Shown: positions 60,051-64,000 of the stretch, one piece after another
How positions within the stretch are numbered: position 1 is the first letter of the stretch
Layout: each line of letters starts with the position of its first letter
Assembly (NCBI GenBank): GCA_958437935.1
Contig: CAUBPS010000013.1
Coordinates: 1-64,000, forward strand
Direction: 5' to 3'
DNA: 64,000 nt
Source: an uncultured Collinsella sp.
Lineage (GTDB): Bacteria > Actinomycetota > Coriobacteriia > Coriobacteriales > Coriobacteriaceae
Program-made: the position numbers and the translations under genes
The notes under the pieces: model-generated
Database searches by the model: none
Seen by the model: the letters and a program-made list of their open reading frames with translations, nothing else
Told to the model about the DNA's origin: nothing

Positions 60051-61853
60051 TTAAGCCTCCAAAAATGCGCCGGTCTGACGGCCCCACAGGCTTGCGTACT
60101 CGCCGCCCGCCTCGACAAGCTGCGCATGCGTACCGTCCTCGACAATCTCGCCGTCCGCCAGCACAACGATGCGGTCGAGCGCCGCCACGGTGGACAGGCG
60201 ATGCGCCACCACAATGGAGGTGCGCCCGCGCATCAGGTTCTCGAGCGCCTCCTGCACCAGCGCCTCGGACTCACTGTCCAGGGCAGACGTCGCCTCGTCG
60301 AGCACCAGAATCGGCGCGTCGGTGAGGATGGCGCGGGCAATGGCCACGCGCTGGCGCTGGCCGCCCGAGAGTTTAACGCCGCGCTCGCCCACCATGGTGT
60401 CAAAGCCATGGGGCAAGCGATCGATAAACTCAGTCGCGTTGGCCAGGCGCGCGGCCTCGCGAATCTGCTCGTCGGTGGCGTCGGGACGGCCGTAGGCGAT
60501 ATTCTCGCGAATGGAGCGGTGGAACAGCAGCGCCTCCTGCGGCACGTAGGCAACCTGGCGGCGCAGGCTCTGCTGCGTGCAGCGCGAGACGTCCTGGCCG
60601 TCCACGAGCACGCGGCCGCCCTGCACGTCGTCCAGGCGCAGCAACAGCTTGGTGAGCGTCGTCTTGCCCGAGCCCGATTTGCCCACCAGGCCCACGCGCT
60701 GGCCCGCCGTCACATGGAGCGTCAGGTCGTTGAACACGCTCTCGCCCGCCGCGGCGTCACGGTACGCAAAACTCAGGTGTTCAAAATCAATCGCACCCTC
60801 GCGCACCTTGAGCTCGGGAGCATTCGCGTCGTCTGCCACCAGACGCGGCTCGTCCAGCACGCGCGTCATCTCTGCCGCATCGCCCAGCGCGCGGTTGATG
60901 CGCTGCATCATGGAGCTCACGTAGTTCAGACGCATAGTGAGGTTGTACGTATAGGTAAAGATCATGACGAGCGAGCCGGCCGAAATGCCAAACCACGCGT
61001 TGCCGCCCGCGACGAACACACTCACCACGGCCATGGTAATGACGATAAGGCCCGAAGTCGTAAAGTTGCGCTGCATCATGGCGTGCATCGAGACCGTCTC
61101 GGCGTCGCGCGCGGCACGGTCGGCGGTGTCGAACAAATCGCGCTCAAAGTCCTCGCGCCCGCAGGTTTTGACGGCCAAGATGTTGGTCACCGCGTCGGAC
61201 AGCACGCCCGACAGCTTGTTTTGTGCGGCGGACGTCGCGGCCGACAGCGGCATGATGCGCTTGTACATGAGCCAAACAAACGCGATGTAGACGACCATGA
61301 TGCCCACCAGGATCACGGTAAACGTGGGCACCACCGGGGCGAATGCTGCCACCGTGCAGATGACCGACGTGATAGTGGGGATGAGCGAATACACCGTCAC
61401 GTCCACCAGGCCCGTGTAGCCGCTCATAAAACGGCTCGTCTGGCTCACAAGCGATCCGCCAAAACGGCTGGTATGGAAGGTCATGGATTGGTTGGAGAGC
61501 GTATCGAAGCACAGGCGCGCCAGGTGGTAGTTGCCTGCGATCTCGAGCTTGTAGACGGTGTAGTCCTGTAACTTGGAGAGGATCTGACCCACCAGGTTAA
61601 CGAGTACGAGTGCCAGGATATAGGGGCCGAAGACCTCAAACACCTGGTCACCCGCCACGGGACCGGCTTGAACGCGGTCGACAATGAGGGCCATCACATA
61701 GGTATTGGCAAACGTCAGCAAAAAGATGTAGCCCGCCGACGAAAACACCGAGAGAAAGACAATCAGCGGCTGTGTGCGCGTGACGTCCCAAAAACGCTGC
61801 AGCGTGCGGCGCACGGTGGAGCGCCTGAGCGGACTGGTGCTTCTCTGAGACAT
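60051..61853 (-). CDS. ABC transporter, fused permease and ATPase
   Basis: A half-size exporter of about 600 residues that works as a homodimer or heterodimer in the membrane. Six N-terminal membrane helices (residues 30-320) are followed by a nucleotide-binding domain with Walker A GLVGKSGSGKTTLTKLL near residue 391, the signature KLSGGQRQRVAIARAIL, Walker B ILVLDEATSALD and the H-loop IVVAHRLSTV. It resembles MsbA/lipid or drug exporters; no partner half-transporter is adjacent. Start at MSQRSTSPL with AAAGGAAG upstream. Confidence 0.92.
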   Translation of the reverse strand: MSQRSTSPLRRSTVRRTLQRFWDVTRTQPLIVFLSVFSSAGYIFLLTFANTYVMALIVDRVQAGPVAGDQVFEVFGPYILALVLVNLVGQILSKLQDYTVYKLEIAGNYHLARLCFDTLSNQSMTFHTSRFGGSLVSQTSRFMSGYTGLVDVTVYSLIPTITSVICTVAAFAPVVPTFTVILVGIMVVYIAFVWLMYKRIMPLSAATSAAQNKLSGVLSDAVTNILAVKTCGREDFERDLFDTADRAARDAETVSMHAMMQRNFTTSGLIVITMAVVSVFVAGGNAWFGISAGSLVMIFTYTYNLTMRLNYVSSMMQRINRALGDAAEMTRVLDEPRLVADDANAPELKVREGAIDFEHLSFAYRDAAAGESVFNDLTLHVTAGQRVGLVGKSGSGKTTLTKLLLRLDDVQGGRVLVDGQDVSRCTQQSLRRQVAYVPQEALLFHRSIRENIAYGRPDATDEQIREAARLANATEFIDRLPHGFDTMVGERGVKLSGGQRQRVAIARAILTDAPILVLDEATSALDSESEALVQEALENLMRGRTSIVVAHRLSTVAALDRIVVLADGEIVEDGTHAQLVEAGGEYASLWGRQTGAFLEA

Positions 61854-61933
61854 GGGCTTCCTTTCGCATCTGATAGGGCGAAACGCCATTGTTGCACATT
61901 GAAGCGCACTTCAGGCAAGCGCGATGCGAAAAG

Positions 61934-61969
61934 CGGTGGGGCACCCGCGTTTACGCCGGCGCCCCACCG
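61934..61969 (-). terminator. Terminator of rmuC
   Basis: CGGTGGGGCACC at 61934-61945 pairs with GGCGCCCCACCG at 61958-61969 (one G-T); on the minus strand followed by CTTTTCGC. It lies 12 bp after the rmuC stop. Confidence 0.8.
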
Positions 61970-61980
61970 TCTTGTTGCAA

Positions 61981-63336
61981 TTAGCCCTCGTCTTCTTGGT
62001 CTGTGGGAAGGCCCGCGGGAGTGAGTCCCAAGATCTCATCGGCTTGGTCGGCATCTTCCAGCGCGTCGATGTCCTTGAGCTTGCGCTCCATGACGTTGGT
62101 GCGCGTGGTGATGATGCCCTCAACCGTTTTGCCCGCGGTCTCGATCTGCTGCTGGGCGCGGCGCAGCGCCGCCTGATAGCGCGGCAGCTCGGCCTTGACG
62201 GCGGAGAGCACGCGCAGTACGTCGTCGGTACGTTTTTGCAGCCTAAACGTCTGGTAGCTCATCTGCAGGCTGTTGAGAATGGCGGCCATGGTGCTGGGAC
62301 CGGCTACGTTGACGTGATAGTCGCGGCCCAGGATCTCGATAAGCCCGGGGCGACTGACGATCTCGGCGTACAGCCCCTCAAATGGCACGAACATGATGCC
62401 AAAGTTGGTCGTTGCCGGCACACTCAGGTACTTTTCGCAGATGTCCTTGGCCTCGCGTTTCACCATCATATCGAGCGTCTTGCGCGCGGCGGCCACGGCA
62501 TCGGCGTCGCCCGACTCCTGCGCGTCGAGCAGGTGCTCGTACGCATCGCCCGGGAACTTGGAGTCGATCGGCAGTAGCACGGGGTCGCCCTCGTCCACCG
62601 GCAGTTTGACGGCAAATTCCACGCGTTCCGAAGCACCGGGCTTGGTGGCGATGTTTTCCAGATACTGGTCGGGCGTGAGGATGTCCGCCAAGATCGCGCC
62701 CAGCTGGACCTCGCCCAAAATGCCACGCGCCTTCACGTTGCCCAGCACGCGCTTAAGGTCGCCCACGCCGGTGGCGATGGACTGCATGTCGCCCAGGCCC
62801 TTGTACACGGCCTCGAGCTGGTCGCTCACCTGCTTAAACGATGCTGACAGTCGGTCGTTGAGCGTGCGAGAGAGCTTCTCGTCCACTGTCGCACGCATTT
62901 GATCGAGCTGCACGTTGTTGTCCTTGCGGATGGCGCCCAGCTGAGCATCGACCGTCTCGCGCACCTTGTCCAGGCGATGCTCGATGCCCTCGCGATTGGC
63001 GCCGAGCTGTTGGACCGTCTCGCGGCGCAGGTCATCCATCCGGTCACCAGCTTGCGAGAACTCGCGTGCGATGGTCAGGTAACGTTGCTGCTCCACGGCC
63101 GCATCGGTCGTCTGCTGCTGCGCGATGGCATTGGCCGTGCGGCGGGTTTCGGCCAGCGCGACGTTCAGGGCATCGAGCGCTTTGTTAGCCTGCTCGAGTG
63201 CTGCCAGCGTTTCCGCGCTACTGTCGCCACGCTCCCGCAACTCGGCACGCAGGCTCTTGAGTTGGAGGGCGCAAGCCACAGCAACCCCCACCGCCACCAA
63301 GGCGATCACAACAAGCACAATATCAATAGCAGACAT
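61981..63336 (-). CDS. rmuC: DNA recombination protein RmuC
   Basis: A 451-residue membrane-anchored protein with one N-terminal helix (IDIVLVVIALVAVGVAVACALQL), a long coiled coil (residues 30-190), and the RmuC nuclease-like domain (KRVLGNVKARGILGEVQLGAILADILTPDQYLENI; LPIDSKFPGDAYEHLLDAQ; TTNFGIMFVPFEGLYAEIV). It is linked in other bacteria to limiting inverted-repeat rearrangements, which is notable given the many palindromes here, but its mechanism is not settled. Start at MSAIDIV with GCGGAG upstream. Confidence 0.93.
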   Translation of the reverse strand: MSAIDIVLVVIALVAVGVAVACALQLKSLRAELRERGDSSAETLAALEQANKALDALNVALAETRRTANAIAQQQTTDAAVEQQRYLTIAREFSQAGDRMDDLRRETVQQLGANREGIEHRLDKVRETVDAQLGAIRKDNNVQLDQMRATVDEKLSRTLNDRLSASFKQVSDQLEAVYKGLGDMQSIATGVGDLKRVLGNVKARGILGEVQLGAILADILTPDQYLENIATKPGASERVEFAVKLPVDEGDPVLLPIDSKFPGDAYEHLLDAQESGDADAVAAARKTLDMMVKREAKDICEKYLSVPATTNFGIMFVPFEGLYAEIVSRPGLIEILGRDYHVNVAGPSTMAAILNSLQMSYQTFRLQKRTDDVLRVLSAVKAELPRYQAALRRAQQQIETAGKTVEGIITTRTNVMERKLKDIDALEDADQADEILGLTPAGLPTDQEDEG

Positions 63337-63387
63337 AAACTCCGCCCAACAAACCCAATCGAGCACCAATCAAAACCGCGATCAATC

Positions 63388-63951
63388 TTACCCCGCCATA
63401 CGCACCGGGCGCCCGGTCCCTTCTTGGGCGCCCCTCTCCTCCGCATATTCCATAATGCGGCGCGCCGTCTCCCTGCTCACCTTTGAGTCATCACCGGCTA
63501 AATATGCGTACACGTTTCCCTTATTCAGATTCAAATCGCGGCAGAGACCGTAGCGCGTTACGCCCGATTCCTCTAGCGCTCCCAACGTTCTTTTTCGCAT
63601 CAGGGCGTTGATCCTTCTGTCCGCCACTGGCTTTTCCTTCACCGCTCTATACGCACGCCAAACGTTGGCATAACGATTAGGAAGTTTATCCTCGGCGCAT
63701 AGAGATGCCAGGCTACCCGTTTGGGCGTACAAGGACAAAACGCCTCGGTAACCCTCTTCCATCCACGAACCCTCGGATAAGCCCAGAACGTATTCGGCTT
63801 TACCCTGTGCCAAAGCGAGCAAAAACAGGGGCTCCGCCACGCGCGGCGCAACCGTCGTCGCTTGCTTAACCAGTTTTCTAAAACTGAGCGACTGCTGTCC
63901 GGATAGCTCTCGGCAATAGCCTTTTAAGAATCCCTCAAAGGTCAGATTCAA
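63388..63951 (-). CDS. Unrecognised protein with possible helix-turn-helix
   Basis: A 187-residue soluble protein starting at TTG (63951) with a strong AAAGGAGGTG upstream. The C-terminal third (RTLGALEESGVTRYGLCRDLNLNKGNVYAYLAGDDSKVSRETARRIMEYAEE) reads like a Cro/LacI-type helix-turn-helix. The N-terminal part (EGFLKGYCRELSGQQSLSFRKLVKQATTVAPRVAEPLFLLALAQ) is helical and of unknown family. The gene before it lies outside the window. It could be the antitoxin or regulator half of a two-gene module, but that is a guess. The 51 bp to rmuC hold nothing. Confidence 0.7.
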   Translation of the reverse strand: MNLTFEGFLKGYCRELSGQQSLSFRKLVKQATTVAPRVAEPLFLLALAQGKAEYVLGLSEGSWMEEGYRGVLSLYAQTGSLASLCAEDKLPNRYANVWRAYRAVKEKPVADRRINALMRKRTLGALEESGVTRYGLCRDLNLNKGNVYAYLAGDDSKVSRETARRIMEYAEERGAQEGTGRPVRMAG

Positions 63952-64000
63952 CCGAGCACCTCCTTTTTGTATTGCCTGTATGCACAGACCATCTCTTGAT

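Overview
The window is about 60% GC, densely coded, and reads as a chromosome segment of a gut Coriobacteriia, most likely Collinsella. I infer this from protein content and style: short-form pyruvate kinase, several mannose-family PTS clusters paired with FrlB-like SIS deglycases and GntR/HutC regulators, two DMT exporters, and housekeeping genes of actinobacterial flavour. No rRNA, phage, plasmid or CRISPR locus was seen. One tRNA (Val-GAC) is present.

Layout. 1-5000: calcium P-type ATPase and pyruvate kinase. 5000-8770: a zinc-dependent phospholipase C-like protein, then a nickel ECF transporter operon (nikM/nikQ/nikO type) behind a NikR-like palindrome. 8920-12890: pheST under a Phe T-box leader. 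13000-19700: M32 carboxypeptidase, glmM, a large DUF4012 protein and a DMT transporter. 19900-23100: tRNA-Val followed by a small accessory island of unrecognised proteins, a broken AlbA/ATP-binding gene and long GAGAGATA palindromes. 23187-27931: a gfr-like PTS operon (IIA, IIB, SIS deglycase, IIC, IID) with its GntR regulator. 28203-36251: M16 peptidase, an IS3-family element, 5-formyl-THF cyclo-ligase, an AbiEi-like protein and an intact ISL3 element. 36513-38627: metA and an L-2-hydroxyacid dehydrogenase. 38760-52886: a second sugar block holding three more SIS deglycases, three GntR regulators, a IIAB-IIC-IID PTS operon, recQ, a YitT-type membrane protein, a HAD phosphatase and a DMT transporter. 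52908-63951: GNAT, threonine aldolase, PAP2 phosphatase, mfd, nth, an ABC exporter, rmuC and an unrecognised protein.

How the genes work together. The metabolic theme is uptake by mannose-class PTS and deglycation of sugar-amine phosphates. All four SIS proteins carry the (E/D)-aromatic-FHG catalytic block and a C-terminal RRY motif typical of FrlB/GfrF-type fructoselysine or glucoselysine 6-phosphate deglycases. Each lies next to or near a GntR gene, and distinct repeated operators can be read in front of several of them. Growth of a human gut Collinsella on fructoselysine has been reported, which fits.

The least explained content is intergenic. At least four families of palindromic repeats sit at gene ends: R1 (ATCCACGCTC hairpins plus a degenerate tandem array), R2 (variable stem around a constant GGGACAGG loop), R4 (constant CAGATTGCCGCT head plus a variable hairpin) and the GAGAGATA palindromes. 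In R1, R2 and R4 the pairing is kept while stem sequence changes between copies. One R2 palindrome has been split in its loop by the IS3 element.
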